From assembly GCF_900142135.1 (NCBI RefSeq), contig NZ_FQZU01000014.1:1-64000 (forward strand): a stretch of 64,000 nucleotides of DNA. The letters run 5' to 3'. This document shows positions 25,687-35,361 of the stretch, piece by piece; position 1 is the stretch's first letter, and each line of letters begins with the position of its first letter. Made by a program: the position numbers and the translations under genes. This DNA comes from Desulfatibacillum alkenivorans DSM 16219. Lineage in GTDB: Bacteria; Desulfobacterota; Desulfobacteria; Desulfobacterales; Desulfatibacillaceae. Under the pieces are notes generated by a model, which worked only from the letters and a program-made list of their open reading frames with translations, was not told the origin of the DNA and searched no databases.

Positions 25687-27282
25687 TTACAAAAGAATGC
25701 GGTTTTTTATCGCCCGAATGATCAACTGCCCCATGGATTCCTGGACTTCGGGCGCTTTTTCCAAAACCACCGGACGATTCAGGTTGTAAAACCGGACCAT
25801 CCGCTGGTTCAGGTAGCCTTCGGGAAACGTGTCCAAAGGATTCTTTTTATGCATGGTGACGTAAGGCAGTTTAGGCAGCACAATGGGGCCTTCCCCGGCA
25901 GGCGGATTTTCCAGCAGGGCCTCCCGGGCCAGCCTGGCTTTGTGGTGGTTCAACGTTTCGGGGATTAGGACGGCTTGAAATGCTGCGTTAAGAACATGAA
26001 AGGCGAAAAACAGAATCAGGCCTATGTTGACGGCGGTTTTCATTTGGAACAGAGGTTTGCCTTTGACGGAAAAAAGGGCTTCGCTGTTTTGCGCCACGGC
26101 GATCATGGCCGGAACCGTCAGCAGGAAGATGAATAGAAAAGGCGCGGTATAGGCCCTCGCGGCCAGCGGGGTTCCCATGGAAATGTGGCTGATGACGTTC
26201 ATGATCAGCATGAGGCAAAAATTCATGAAAACGAGCAGCCCGAAAATGGCGGCGTTTTCGGGAACGAAATCGCCTTCCCTTTTTTTGCAGCCCCAAATTC
26301 CAACTAGCAGCCAGGCAATTAAAAAAGCCAGGACCGGAATCATATATAGTTTGGGTTTGGCAGTCTCCATCAGGGTGTTCATGAGCACCTGCAGGGCGTC
26401 TTGCCATAGGGGCAGGCCCGGCGCATTTATAAAGGCCCTTTTATCTGCAACTCCGGGGGAAAGGGCGATTATCGTCAGCCCAGCCCCATGGAAGGCCAGG
26501 AACACGGCGTAGCACGCGTAGGGCATTTTGACTATCCGGCGGAAGATATACGCCGTGGAGCGCAATGCTTCTCCGGCCCATCCGCCCAGGTTCGGCGCCT
26601 TGGCATCCGCCGCCTTGACCCCTAAAAACACCAGGCACAGGCCGATTGCCATGGACCCGTATATTTCCTGGCATCCTGCGGCTAAAAACGAAAGCGCTCC
26701 CGCAAAAAACAGATTGCCTGCGCCGCCGCCCTTGGCGTAGCGATCCAAGAAAATCAAAACCGGGACCAAAAGATAAAACGACGTCATATAAACCGACGGC
26801 CCCTGAATGCACAGAAGCACGTCCGCCTTGTAGGGAATTATCATGAGCACCATGGCCGTCTCCACGATGCACAGGCTCCAAAGCAGGCCTTTACGGATGA
26901 CGCCGCCCTGGGTCTTGCTTCCCAACAACCGTTTTTGCAGCAGATACAAACATCCGGCGATCAAAGCGCTTTGCACCAGCCCCAGAACCCTGTGCAGCGG
27001 GACCATGGTGTTGATTTTTTCCATCCAATACATGAGAAAAAACGAGACGAATCGACCGTCCGACTCGTAATAGTAGTACTTGATAAAGCCCCACACCCCA
27101 TGCTCTCTCATGAGCAGAATGTGCTTGAACTCATCATCCACAAAATGATTGAAATATCCGTGAAATGAAACGATCGCAATATACGCCAGACTGATCCCCA
27201 CCAGTATATTGAACCAGCCTGTTTGGAACTCAGAACCGATTTTATTGGGCCGCTCCCCATCCGGCGTTCCAACCCCGCCCAT
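25687..27282 (-). CDS. Polytopic membrane protein, DUF6056-like (glycosyltransferase-C type)
   Basis: The 531-aa protein has about 11-12 hydrophobic helices. The first loop holds FNHFVDDEFKHILLM, with an acidic DDE set in the position of the catalytic Asp of GT-C glycosyltransferases, followed by YYESDGRFVSFFLMYWM; this fits DUF6056-type proteins, which are proposed to handle lipid-linked sugars. The start at 27282 (ATG) is chosen on GGAGG seven bases upstream; the open frame runs 59 codons further without support. A soluble C-terminal ~95 residues follows the last helix. It stands alone, and the hairpin at 27374-27410 is just upstream. Confidence 0.6.
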   Translation of the reverse strand: MGGVGTPDGERPNKIGSEFQTGWFNILVGISLAYIAIVSFHGYFNHFVDDEFKHILLMREHGVWGFIKYYYYESDGRFVSFFLMYWMEKINTMVPLHRVLGLVQSALIAGCLYLLQKRLLGSKTQGGVIRKGLLWSLCIVETAMVLMIIPYKADVLLCIQGPSVYMTSFYLLVPVLIFLDRYAKGGGAGNLFFAGALSFLAAGCQEIYGSMAIGLCLVFLGVKAADAKAPNLGGWAGEALRSTAYIFRRIVKMPYACYAVFLAFHGAGLTIIALSPGVADKRAFINAPGLPLWQDALQVLMNTLMETAKPKLYMIPVLAFLIAWLLVGIWGCKKREGDFVPENAAIFGLLVFMNFCLMLIMNVISHISMGTPLAARAYTAPFLFIFLLTVPAMIAVAQNSEALFSVKGKPLFQMKTAVNIGLILFFAFHVLNAAFQAVLIPETLNHHKARLAREALLENPPAGEGPIVLPKLPYVTMHKKNPLDTFPEGYLNQRMVRFYNLNRPVVLEKAPEVQESMGQLIIRAIKNRILL

Positions 27283-27373
27283 GAATAACCTCCGCTCACG
27301 CAATCTTTGAGGAATTACCATAAAAGTCATATGATAAGATGATAGATAGAAATGGGAAAAACTGCAATGAAAA

Positions 27374-27410
27374 AACCCGGCCGGCCCCCTTGGCGGGCCG
27401 AATCCGGGTT
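27374..27410 (-). terminator. Intrinsic terminator of the 54-aa membrane protein gene
   Basis: On the minus strand AACCCGG (27410-27404) pairs with CCGGGTT (27380-27374), with an inner GC-rich stem, followed by a T run at 27375-27370. It lies downstream of the gene ending at 27536. Confidence 0.65.
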
Positions 27411-27535
27411 CTATGGTAGATGGCGACAAGGGTCCTTGTTGCAGGTTCCCGCCACCCAAATAAAATCTTGCAAAGCGGTTTTAAAAGGTCCTGGTCTTCT
27501 TAAAGAAATCGGTATCTAAGGGCTGGAAGGCTTTA

Positions 27536-27700
27536 TTAGAACATCTCCAGCATTTTTTGCGGAATCTCGGGCTCGGACTGGACCGCTTCCCGGGCCAGCC
27601 TGGCCTTCCTTTGGGTTTCCGTCTCCACAAACAAGTACACGCTCAGGCTGAAAATCACCAAAGCCGCAAAAAGCACACCCATAATCAGCATCCAAACCAT
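27536..27700 (-). CDS. Small membrane protein (54 aa)
   Basis: ATG at 27700-27698, stop TAA at 27538-27536, with GGAGG five bases before the ATG. The first 25 residues are one strongly hydrophobic helix (MVWMLIMGVLFAALVIF onward), followed by a charged segment (ETETQRKARLAREAV) and an acidic end (SEPEIPQKMLEMF). It has its own terminator, and a leftward promoter could lie in the AT-rich stretch 27710-27820. It diverges from the TetR gene; the shared control region suggests possible co-regulation. No family recognised. Confidence 0.65.
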   Translation of the reverse strand: MVWMLIMGVLFAALVIFSLSVYLFVETETQRKARLAREAVQSEPEIPQKMLEMF

Positions 27701-27825
27701 CCGCGCCTCCTGCTCCTCATAAAAAATTCATGAAAGACCCGCAGCGTTAACATAAGCCTGCAATATTATATCGGCCTGATTGGGTGCGGGCTTGAGTTTT
27801 TACAATTTGTTTACAAAACATTTTC

Positions 27826-27875
27826 TTGACAGGAAGGCCTTGCGTGTCCAAAATTGAATTTGAATTCAAATTCAA
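27826..27875 (+). promoter_or_regulatory. Promoter with perfect 22-bp palindromic operator
   Basis: TTGACA at 27826-27831 could be the -35, with a weak AAAATT/CAAAAT -10 near 27849-27855. A perfect inverted repeat lies at 27854-27875, with half-sites TTGAATTTGAA and TTCAAATTCAA and the centre at GAATTC. It begins at the -10, 50 bases ahead of the TetR start, the position expected for autorepression. Confidence 0.65.
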
Positions 27876-27924
27876 AAATCGCGGGGAGAACTCCGCAAAG
27901 GCCCCATAGAGGACGCTTTTTGCC

Positions 27925-28557
27925 ATGACCGAACAAACCAAAGAAAACCGCATCCTGGACGCAGCCACCCTGGAAATCGCCGAAAACGGATACGCCAATG
28001 CAACCATGGCGCGCATCGCCAAAAGGGCCAATGTATCCAGCGGCCTGATTTATTTTTATTTTCCCAAAGGCAAGCTCCAGGTTCTTTTGTCAATAACCGT
28101 CCGTTTCTGGAAGATTTTGAACGACAGGCTGGAGACCCAGTTGGAAAGCATCTCCGACCCTGTCGCCAGAATCACCGAAGTGGCCCGGCTGGCGGAGTTC
28201 ATGCTGGTCCGGGATAACAACCGGCTGTACCTGGCCAAAGTGCTCATCGAGGAATTGCCTCGCATGTTCATGATCAATGACGAGGAGCTTAAAGACACCC
28301 GGATGGAAATCACCATCCAAAACCGCAAGTTCATTCACACCATCGACTCCATCATCAAGGATGGACAGGATCAGGGAATCTTTGACCGGGACCTGAATCC
28401 CAGCGCCGTGCGGCAGGTTTTATACGGCGCCGTGGAAATGCTTTTGTACGGCCTGTTCATCAAGGCCTCCCGGAATGAAGATCTGGGTTACGGCAAGGAC
28501 GACGTCAAGCATACCCTGGACATGTTGATCAGGAAATTTTTATGCAAAACCCCGTAA
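27925..28557 (+). CDS. TetR/AcrR-family transcriptional regulator
   Basis: The 210-aa protein has an N-terminal TetR helix-turn-helix (residues ~10-55): ILDAATLEIAENGYANATM, then IAKRANVSSGLIYFYFPKGK. The family usually has YYHFKNKE at the end; YFYFPKGK is a normal variant. The C-terminal ligand domain is alpha-helical with no enzyme motif. It very probably binds the palindrome 50 bases upstream and controls itself and the large activase gene 30 bases downstream. An acyl-CoA or aromatic ligand would fit the neighbour; that is inference. Confidence 0.88.
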   Translation: MTEQTKENRILDAATLEIAENGYANATMARIAKRANVSSGLIYFYFPKGKLQVLLSITVRFWKILNDRLETQLESISDPVARITEVARLAEFMLVRDNNRLYLAKVLIEELPRMFMINDEELKDTRMEITIQNRKFIHTIDSIIKDGQDQGIFDRDLNPSAVRQVLYGAVEMLLYGLFIKASRNEDLGYGKDDVKHTLDMLIRKFLCKTP

Positions 28558-28587
28558 GTCCTCCTTAAGGAAAAAGGAAGGAATATT

Positions 28588-31500
28588 ATGGAAAAGACAA
28601 ATAAGACCAATCAGAACGCCTCCGGCCTTTACTCTCTGGGTTTGTGCCTGGGGGCCTCCACCATTACCATGGCTTCCATCAATTCGAGCGGCGGCGCTCC
28701 GCCTGAGGTGGAAAGGACTCTGGCTTTGCCGCATGAGGGCAATCCCCGCAAGGCCCTGCTCAAAGCGTTGGAGCAATTCGACCTGGCCGCTTACGACCGC
28801 ATTACGGTCACGGGCAGGCGCCTGCGCAATCTATTAAACCTGACCTCCATTCCCGAGCCCGAAGCCGTGGAGGCCGCCTATCAATTGCTTAAGCCCGAGG
28901 GCGGTCCTTGCCAGGCCATTGTGTCCGCCGGCGGGGAAACCTTTATGGTTTACCAGTTAGGCAAGACCGGCCAGGTTTCCAACGTGCTAACCGGCAACAA
29001 GTGCGCTTCGGGCACGGGGGAATTTTTCTTGCAGCAGTTGCGGCGCATGAACGTAACGCTGGAGGAAGCCGCAACCTGGGCGGCCACGGAAACCCCGCAT
29101 CATGTTTCGGGCCGGTGCAGCGTGTTTTGCAAGTCGGACTGCACCCACGCCACCAACAAGGGCGTTCCCAAGTCCCGGGTTACGGCCGGCCTGTGCCAGA
29201 TGATGGCCAACAAGATTTTGGAGTTGCTTAAGAAGGTCGGCCGGGACCGCATTATGCTCACCGGCGGGACTTCCCAAAATCAGATGATGGTCCATTATCT
29301 GAAGCAGGAGATTAAGGATCTGGTCATCCCCGAGCACGCCTATTGCTATGAGGCCATCGGCGCCGCCTTGTGGGGCTTGGAAAACAAGACCCTGTCCTTT
29401 CCCGGCATGGACGGGCTTTTTAACGCCAACGCCGCCGTCATGGACATCCTGGAGCCCCTGGCCTCTTTTGAGGATCAGGTCCATTTCAAGACCATGACCA
29501 CAGGCGAAGTGCAAAAGGGCGACGAATGCATTTTAGGCCTGGACGTGGGCTCCACCACCACCAAGGCCGTGCTGCTGCGCACTAAAGATAAGGCCATGCT
29601 GGCGTCCGTGTACCTGCGCACCAACGGCGATCCCGTGGGCGCCTCCCGCCAGTGCTACCAGGCCATTTTGGAGCAGGTGGAGGAAAAGGCTCCGTCCGAG
29701 TCCGTCTCCATCATCGGGCTGGGCGTTTGCGGCTCGGGCCGGCAGATCGCCGGGCTTCACGCCCTCACGGACGGGGTGATCAACGAAATCATCGCCCATG
29801 CCGCGGCGGCCGTGCATTTTGACCCCAAAGTGGACACCATTTTTGAAATCGGCGGCCAGGACGCCAAATACACCTGGCTGACCAACGGCGTGCCTTCGGA
29901 TTACGCCATGAACGAGGCGTGCAGCGCGGGCACGGGATCCTTTTTGGAGGAAGCGGCCTTTGAAACCCTGGGCGTGAAAATGGAGGATATCGCCGGCATC
30001 GCCCTCCAGGGCCAGGCGCCTCCCAACTTCAACGACCAGTGCGCGGCGTTCATTGCTTCGGACATCAAAAACGCCATCCATGAAGGCATTCAGCACGAGG
30101 ACATTGTGGCGGGCCTGACCTATTCCATTTGCATGAACTACTCCAACCGGGTCAAAGGCGCCCGGACCGTAGGAGAGCGTGTGTTTATGCAGGGCGGGGT
30201 CTGCTATAACCGGGCCGTGCCCCTGGCCATGGCCGCCCTGGTGGGCAAGCCCATTGTGGTGCCGCCCGAGCCAGGTTTGATGGGCGCCTTCGGCGTGGGT
30301 TTGGCCGTGCAGGAAAAAATCGAGCAAGGGCTCATGGCCCCTCAGACCTTTGATTTGAAAACCCTGGTCGCCCGGGAGGTGGTCTATAAAACGCCTTTTA
30401 TCTGCAAGGGCGGCAAGGAAAGATGCGACCGCAAGTGCGAGATTGCGGTCATAGAAATTGAAGGCAAAAAATACCCCTTCGGCGGCGCGTGCAACCGGTA
30501 TTACAACCTGCGCCGTGAAATCAAATACGAGATTGAAGAATTGGATTTGGTCCGCAAGCGCCAGGAGCTTATATTTCATAAGTACGGCGCGCCCCAGGGC
30601 GAGGCGAGGCAGGGAATTCAAAGGGGGACTGTGGGGATCAACCGCAGCTTTCTCACCAACACTTATTATCCTTTGTACTCCCATTTTTTCGCCAACCTGG
30701 GCCTGGCCCCGGTTGTACCGGACAAACCCTCCCAAAAGGGGATCGACGCCAGGGAGGCGGCCTTTTGCTACCCCGGCGAGCTGGCTCACGGATTTTTTCA
30801 CACCATGATCCAGAGCGATCCTGCGCCGGATTTTATTTTTCTGCCTCATTTTAAGGCGATTTCCATCACCAACGGGTTTAAAGCCTCCCAGGTCTGTCCG
30901 TTCGTCCAGGGAGAGCCCTTTTTTCTGGGCGCCACCTTCGCCCGGGAAATCCAGGTTCTGGAGGCCCAAGGGACGAAGATGCTCACCCCCACCCTGGATT
31001 TTTCCAAGGGGGTGCACGCTGCCCGCACCGCCATGGTGGAAGCCGTGCACGCTGCGGGAATTCCCCGGAGCGAGGCCAGGGAAGCCTTTGACAAGGCCCT
31101 GGCCGTGCAGCAGGAGTGCATGGACGAAATGAAAGCCCTGGGCGCCAAGGCCCTGAAAGCCCTGGAAAGCGATCCGGACAAAATCGCCGTGGCCCTGTTT
31201 GCGCGGCCTTACAACGGATTCGTATCCGAGGCCCACATGGGAATCCCCCATAAAATCGCCTCCCGGGGCGTTATGATCATTCCCTTTGATTTTCTGCCCC
31301 TGGAAAACGAACGCACCAAACGGCATATGTACTGGGGCATGGGCCAGCTTATTTTAAAGGCGGCCCGGTTCGTGGAAAAGCATCCCCAGTTGTTCGGGAC
31401 CTTCATCACAAACTTTTCCTGCGGCCCGGACTCCTTTGTGGTCGGGTATTTCCGGGACATCATGGGGCGCAAGCCGTCCCTGACCCTGGAGTTGGACAGC

Positions 31501-32964
31501 CACACGGCCGACGCCGGCCTGGAAACGCGCATCGAGGCTTTTTTGGACATCGTGGCGTCGTACAGGCAGCTTTCCCGCCTGAAGACCATGGCAAAGCCCA
31601 AAAAACCGTTCACCCCGGCGTCCGTGGGCATGGAGAAAAAAGGCCCCTACGTCATGACGTCCTCGGGAGAAAAGCTGCCCTGGACGGACCCCAGGGTGAC
31701 GGTCATGCTGCCTTCCATGGGCAGGATTTCCAGCGAGGCCGCAGCAGCGGCCTTCCGGGGCATGGGACTGAACGCCGTGGCCCATCCGCCCTCGGACGAA
31801 CGCATCCTCAAGCTGGGCCGGGCCAACACCTCGTGCAAGGAGTGCCTGCCTTTGATTCTCACCACAGGCACCTTGCTCAGCTACCTGGAAAGGGAGAAGC
31901 GCGAGGACGAAATCCTTATTTACTTCATGCCCACGGCCTCGGGGCCTTGCCGGTTCGGCCAGTATCATATTTTCATGGAGGACCTGATTAAAAAGCGGGA
32001 AATCCCGAACGTGGCCCTGTTCTCCCTGACCGCGGAAAACGCCTACGCTGGCATGGGCGGCAATTTTCAGGTTTGGGCCTGGAGGTCCCTGGTGACGGCC
32101 GACGTCATGGAGGATGTGCGCTCCATGCTTCTGGCTTGCGCCAAAGACCCGGATTACGCCATGGCGGTTTTCGAGGAGGAATGGACAAAAATCCTGGCGG
32201 CCCTGGAGACGCAGAGCTTTTTCCGGCTCAAAAAACAGGCTCTGGCTTCGGCCGAAAGGCTTGGGGCCATCCCAAGAAAGACGGCGGCCGAAGACGTTCC
32301 TGTGGTTTCCCTGGTTGGAGAAATCTATGTGCGCCGCGACTCCCTTTCCCGCAGGAAGCTGACGGAAAACCTGGCCAAGCGGGGCATAGCCGTGCGTTGC
32401 TCCCCCATCGCCGAATGGATTATCTACTCTAATTACTTGGTGGACAAAGGATTGGTGGAAGCCCCCGTAACGTTCAAGGATAAACTTCTTCAATCCATTA
32501 AGAAGCGCTTTCTGGCCCATAGCGAAAAGCGCATTAAAGAATGGCTGGCGACCAGCGGCCTGGTCCCCGGCCATACCGTGGACATGGAGGGCATCATGAA
32601 CTGCGGGGGCGCTTTTATTTCGGAAAACCTCACGGGAGAGGCCATCCTCACCGTGGGCAGCGCCCTGTACGAAGTGGGCTCCCATACCTGCGGGGCCATC
32701 GCCATCGGACCTTTTGGGTGCATGCCCAACCGATTGAGCGAGTCCATTATGGCCCGATCCATGACCCGGGAGCAGAAAATCAACCTGACTTCCGGCAACG
32801 GCAAGCTGACCCGGATTCTGTCTGACACGGAAACCCTGCCGTTTTTGGCCATAGAAAGCGACGGTTCGCCTTTTCCACAGGTTATTGAGGCGAAATTGGA
32901 GGCCTTTTGCCTAAGGGCCTTGCGGCTTCACGATAAAATGGCTATGAACAGGGAGTTGCATTAA
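28588..32964 (+). CDS. Fused 2-hydroxyacyl-CoA dehydratase activase-like protein (1458 aa)
   Basis: Residues ~10-275 form a first, degenerate BadF/HgdC-type ATPase module (NKCASGTGEFF, GRCSVFCKSDCTHA). Residues ~310-580 form a second, complete one (GLDVGSTTTKAVLL, then FEIGGQDAKYTW, CSAGTGSFLEEAAF, FNDQCAAFIASDI). After that comes a DUF2229-type region and an HgdB-like C-terminal part (TSCKECLPLILTTG, AGMGGNFQ). Activases of this class use ATP and an iron-sulphur cluster to push an electron into CoA dehydratases or benzoyl-CoA reductases; this very long form occurs in anaerobes and its exact target is unknown. It is co-transcribed with the TetR gene (30-base gap). ATG after AAGGAAGG. Confidence 0.85.
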   Translation: MEKTNKTNQNASGLYSLGLCLGASTITMASINSSGGAPPEVERTLALPHEGNPRKALLKALEQFDLAAYDRITVTGRRLRNLLNLTSIPEPEAVEAAYQLLKPEGGPCQAIVSAGGETFMVYQLGKTGQVSNVLTGNKCASGTGEFFLQQLRRMNVTLEEAATWAATETPHHVSGRCSVFCKSDCTHATNKGVPKSRVTAGLCQMMANKILELLKKVGRDRIMLTGGTSQNQMMVHYLKQEIKDLVIPEHAYCYEAIGAALWGLENKTLSFPGMDGLFNANAAVMDILEPLASFEDQVHFKTMTTGEVQKGDECILGLDVGSTTTKAVLLRTKDKAMLASVYLRTNGDPVGASRQCYQAILEQVEEKAPSESVSIIGLGVCGSGRQIAGLHALTDGVINEIIAHAAAAVHFDPKVDTIFEIGGQDAKYTWLTNGVPSDYAMNEACSAGTGSFLEEAAFETLGVKMEDIAGIALQGQAPPNFNDQCAAFIASDIKNAIHEGIQHEDIVAGLTYSICMNYSNRVKGARTVGERVFMQGGVCYNRAVPLAMAALVGKPIVVPPEPGLMGAFGVGLAVQEKIEQGLMAPQTFDLKTLVAREVVYKTPFICKGGKERCDRKCEIAVIEIEGKKYPFGGACNRYYNLRREIKYEIEELDLVRKRQELIFHKYGAPQGEARQGIQRGTVGINRSFLTNTYYPLYSHFFANLGLAPVVPDKPSQKGIDAREAAFCYPGELAHGFFHTMIQSDPAPDFIFLPHFKAISITNGFKASQVCPFVQGEPFFLGATFAREIQVLEAQGTKMLTPTLDFSKGVHAARTAMVEAVHAAGIPRSEAREAFDKALAVQQECMDEMKALGAKALKALESDPDKIAVALFARPYNGFVSEAHMGIPHKIASRGVMIIPFDFLPLENERTKRHMYWGMGQLILKAARFVEKHPQLFGTFITNFSCGPDSFVVGYFRDIMGRKPSLTLELDSHTADAGLETRIEAFLDIVASYRQLSRLKTMAKPKKPFTPASVGMEKKGPYVMTSSGEKLPWTDPRVTVMLPSMGRISSEAAAAAFRGMGLNAVAHPPSDERILKLGRANTSCKECLPLILTTGTLLSYLEREKREDEILIYFMPTASGPCRFGQYHIFMEDLIKKREIPNVALFSLTAENAYAGMGGNFQVWAWRSLVTADVMEDVRSMLLACAKDPDYAMAVFEEEWTKILAALETQSFFRLKKQALASAERLGAIPRKTAAEDVPVVSLVGEIYVRRDSLSRRKLTENLAKRGIAVRCSPIAEWIIYSNYLVDKGLVEAPVTFKDKLLQSIKKRFLAHSEKRIKEWLATSGLVPGHTVDMEGIMNCGGAFISENLTGEAILTVGSALYEVGSHTCGAIAIGPFGCMPNRLSESIMARSMTREQKINLTSGNGKLTRILSDTETLPFLAIESDGSPFPQVIEAKLEAFCLRALRLHDKMAMNRELH

Positions 32965-33090
32965 CGCCGGGACTCTGCAAAATGCGGCGCAAAGATGTTT
33001 GTATAATCTTGACTTGACATAAAAAGCACACATGGCCCCGTTTCCGCGTTGTTTTGAGAGTCCCGGATTCAACGAACAGGAAGAAGCCAA

Positions 33091-34218
33091 GTGACCGCAC
33101 AAAACCAACCAATGGACTATCGAAAAAAGGGCTTGCTCGTCCTGGCGGGCATAGCCCTTTTTCTTATCCTGTTTACGGCCCTCGCGTCCTTTCTGGATCT
33201 GGACCGGAAGGTTACGGCCCTGTTTTATTCGCCGGAGCAGGGATTTTTTCTGGCGGAAAAACAGCCCTGGCTGTGGATGTATCATCAAGGGACGCTGCCC
33301 GGCGTGCTCTTTCTGGTGGGAGGCCTGTGCCTATGGTTCGGAAGCCATTTTTACTCCGGCCTGATAAAGTGGCGCAAATACATGCTGCTGGTCTTTTTGA
33401 CCGGGGTGATTTCCAGCGGAGTTCTGATCAACGGCGTGCTCAAGCCCTATTGGGGCAGGCCAAGGCCCGTGGAAATTACGGAGTTCGGAGGCGAGTGGCA
33501 ATACCGCAACGTTTTCGACCCCGGAGACCCTGGCAAAGGCCAGAGCTTTCCCAGCGGCCATGCAGCCATGGGCTTTGCTTTCGTCCCCTTGCTGTTTTTC
33601 CGGAAAAAATCCCGCGCAGCCTTTGCCGTAGGGGTTGCCAGCCTGGGCTTCGGCGTGTTGATGGGCGCCACAAGGGTGGTCCAGGGCGCGCACTTTCTGA
33701 CGGACGTAACGTGGTCGGGCGGGATTAATCTATTCGTAGCTGCGGCCCTGTATTTTTTCATCCTGAAAATTCCCGAAAAAGAAGAGCCCGACCCGGACAG
33801 GAAAGCCTCGGCCGTCAAAAAACTTATTTTTGCGGCCATTTTCGTGATCCTGGCCTTTAGCGTGTCGTCCTCGTATTTCACCCGGCGGCCTATCTTTGAG
33901 ACCTTCAAGAAGGATCTGACCATCAGGCCAGACGTGACCGAGCTTGTTGTGCATACGGATTTCGAGCCGGTGCACGTGGAAGCCCGGTATGCGCCCGGGG
34001 AGGCCAGCCGCCTTCTTGTGGATTCCAGGGGATTCGGCGTTCCCTCCCTGGACCTGGAGGTGCACCCGAACTCCCGGAGGACCGGCGCCGTCCACCATGT
34101 GTATATTTCCGTGGACATACACGGCAAATATGTGGAAATGAATCATTCCTTGACCGTTATCCTGCCCCAGGGTCTGGAAAACAAGGTCAAGGTGCGTTTT
34201 GAAACAGATGAAAAATAG
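33091..34218 (+). CDS. PAP2-type membrane phosphatase with extra C-terminal domain
   Basis: The N-terminal ~235 residues are a six-helix PAP2 phosphatase with all three motifs: KPYWGRPRP, then SFPSGHAAMG, then TRVVQGAHFLTDV. The catalytic His pair and Arg are intact. Substrates in this family include phosphatidic acid and undecaprenyl diphosphate. A seventh membrane helix (IFAAIFVILAF region) is followed by a ~120-residue periplasmic beta-rich domain (TELVVHTDFEPVHVEARYA) that the common enzymes lack. GTG start with GGAA upstream. The next gene follows after 39 bases. Confidence 0.85.
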   Translation: MTAQNQPMDYRKKGLLVLAGIALFLILFTALASFLDLDRKVTALFYSPEQGFFLAEKQPWLWMYHQGTLPGVLFLVGGLCLWFGSHFYSGLIKWRKYMLLVFLTGVISSGVLINGVLKPYWGRPRPVEITEFGGEWQYRNVFDPGDPGKGQSFPSGHAAMGFAFVPLLFFRKKSRAAFAVGVASLGFGVLMGATRVVQGAHFLTDVTWSGGINLFVAAALYFFILKIPEKEEPDPDRKASAVKKLIFAAIFVILAFSVSSSYFTRRPIFETFKKDLTIRPDVTELVVHTDFEPVHVEARYAPGEASRLLVDSRGFGVPSLDLEVHPNSRRTGAVHHVYISVDIHGKYVEMNHSLTVILPQGLENKVKVRFETDEK

Positions 34219-34257
34219 CAATAAGCCGGCGATAACACTCCGGCGTGCAAGGAAAGT

Positions 34258-35361
34258 TTGACAAGCTCCATGGATAATCAAAAGCAATGCATGGTTTCAC
34301 GGAAAGCCGTGGCCCAGGGATTTCAAATACGCCATTTTTTGAGGGCGGCGCCTGAAGACGGCGCCCTTTCAGGATGGGTTTTTCTCTACGGCGATGAAGA
34401 CGCCAAATACAGCGGAAACTTCGACAATTACGTTACCGTAAAGCTGAAAACCATCATCGAGCACAACCCGTGCGTGTCGCCCTACCTGGACTTCCCAGAG
34501 GGTTCGGAATTTATCGTGGATGAAAACAAGGGCCAGGTCATTCCCCTGCATGAAGAGGAAGAGCCTGCGGAGCCCGAAGCGCCCGCGCCCAAGCAGGAAG
34601 CGCTTGTTTTGGAGCAGGAGGAGTATCCCAAAGCGCCTGAGCCCGAAAAGCCCCCCTTCGCCCTGGAGCAGGAAGACTATCCAAGGGCGCCTGAGCCGCC
34701 CAAGGAAGAGAAGCCTCTCCCGCCCGGCGGGAAAAATCCTGAAAACCAGGAAGTTTTCGGCGAGGACTTCAAGCCGCGCCGGTCCAAAATGCCCAAGGTC
34801 AGCATCAATCCTCTGGTGTGGGCGACGCATTATCCTATCTGGCCTGCCATGACCGGGATCAGCTTTATTCCGGCCGTGTTGATCATGACCCTGGCCTCCA
34901 GGTGGATTGGCGGCGCCCTTTTAAGCCTATGCGTCTTGGGGACTGTATTTTATTGGATTTCAGTATATTCCCGGTTTCGGAACGCCCGGGTTTTGCCGGC
35001 CATCGTCATATCCGCATCCCCGCCCATGGCCGCCGTGACCATGGACCTGGAAAAGGGCCAAAGCAAGCGCCCTGCGGTCCGCATTCTTGAATTTCCAGCC
35101 ACGAAAAGCGAACAGGAGAGCCTGAAAACCGGCCTGCGTCTGCCTGCCGCGGCCAAACGCATCGAGCAAAAAGGCAAGGACGGCAAGCCTTATTGGGCGG
35201 ATTTCTCCTTTGTGCTTATGAATTGCGCGGTCGGCGATAAAAAGGCCTTGTCCCAACTGCTGCGCAGTTTTCCCGATCGCCAGTGGGAGGAACTGGAGTC
35301 CCGCATCGCCATGCTGCCTCCGCCTTACGAGCCGGGCTTGTACACCATGCCGGATAAATAA
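34258..35361 (+). CDS. DUF3239-like membrane-associated protein with Pro/Glu repeats
   Basis: The 367-aa protein has a soluble N-terminal part (~95 residues), then an acidic Pro-rich linker with an imperfect repeat of EQEEYPKAPEP / EQEDYPRAPEP type (residues ~105-165), then two adjacent membrane helices (about 200-245). The C-terminal region with RNARVLPAIVISASPPMAAV matches DUF3239 proteins, whose role is unknown. Start uncertain: TTG at 34258 has AAGGA four bases ahead, while ATG at 34270 lacks a ribosome site. It probably forms an operon with the PAP2 gene. Confidence 0.65.
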   Translation: MTSSMDNQKQCMVSRKAVAQGFQIRHFLRAAPEDGALSGWVFLYGDEDAKYSGNFDNYVTVKLKTIIEHNPCVSPYLDFPEGSEFIVDENKGQVIPLHEEEEPAEPEAPAPKQEALVLEQEEYPKAPEPEKPPFALEQEDYPRAPEPPKEEKPLPPGGKNPENQEVFGEDFKPRRSKMPKVSINPLVWATHYPIWPAMTGISFIPAVLIMTLASRWIGGALLSLCVLGTVFYWISVYSRFRNARVLPAIVISASPPMAAVTMDLEKGQSKRPAVRILEFPATKSEQESLKTGLRLPAAAKRIEQKGKDGKPYWADFSFVLMNCAVGDKKALSQLLRSFPDRQWEELESRIAMLPPPYEPGLYTMPDK

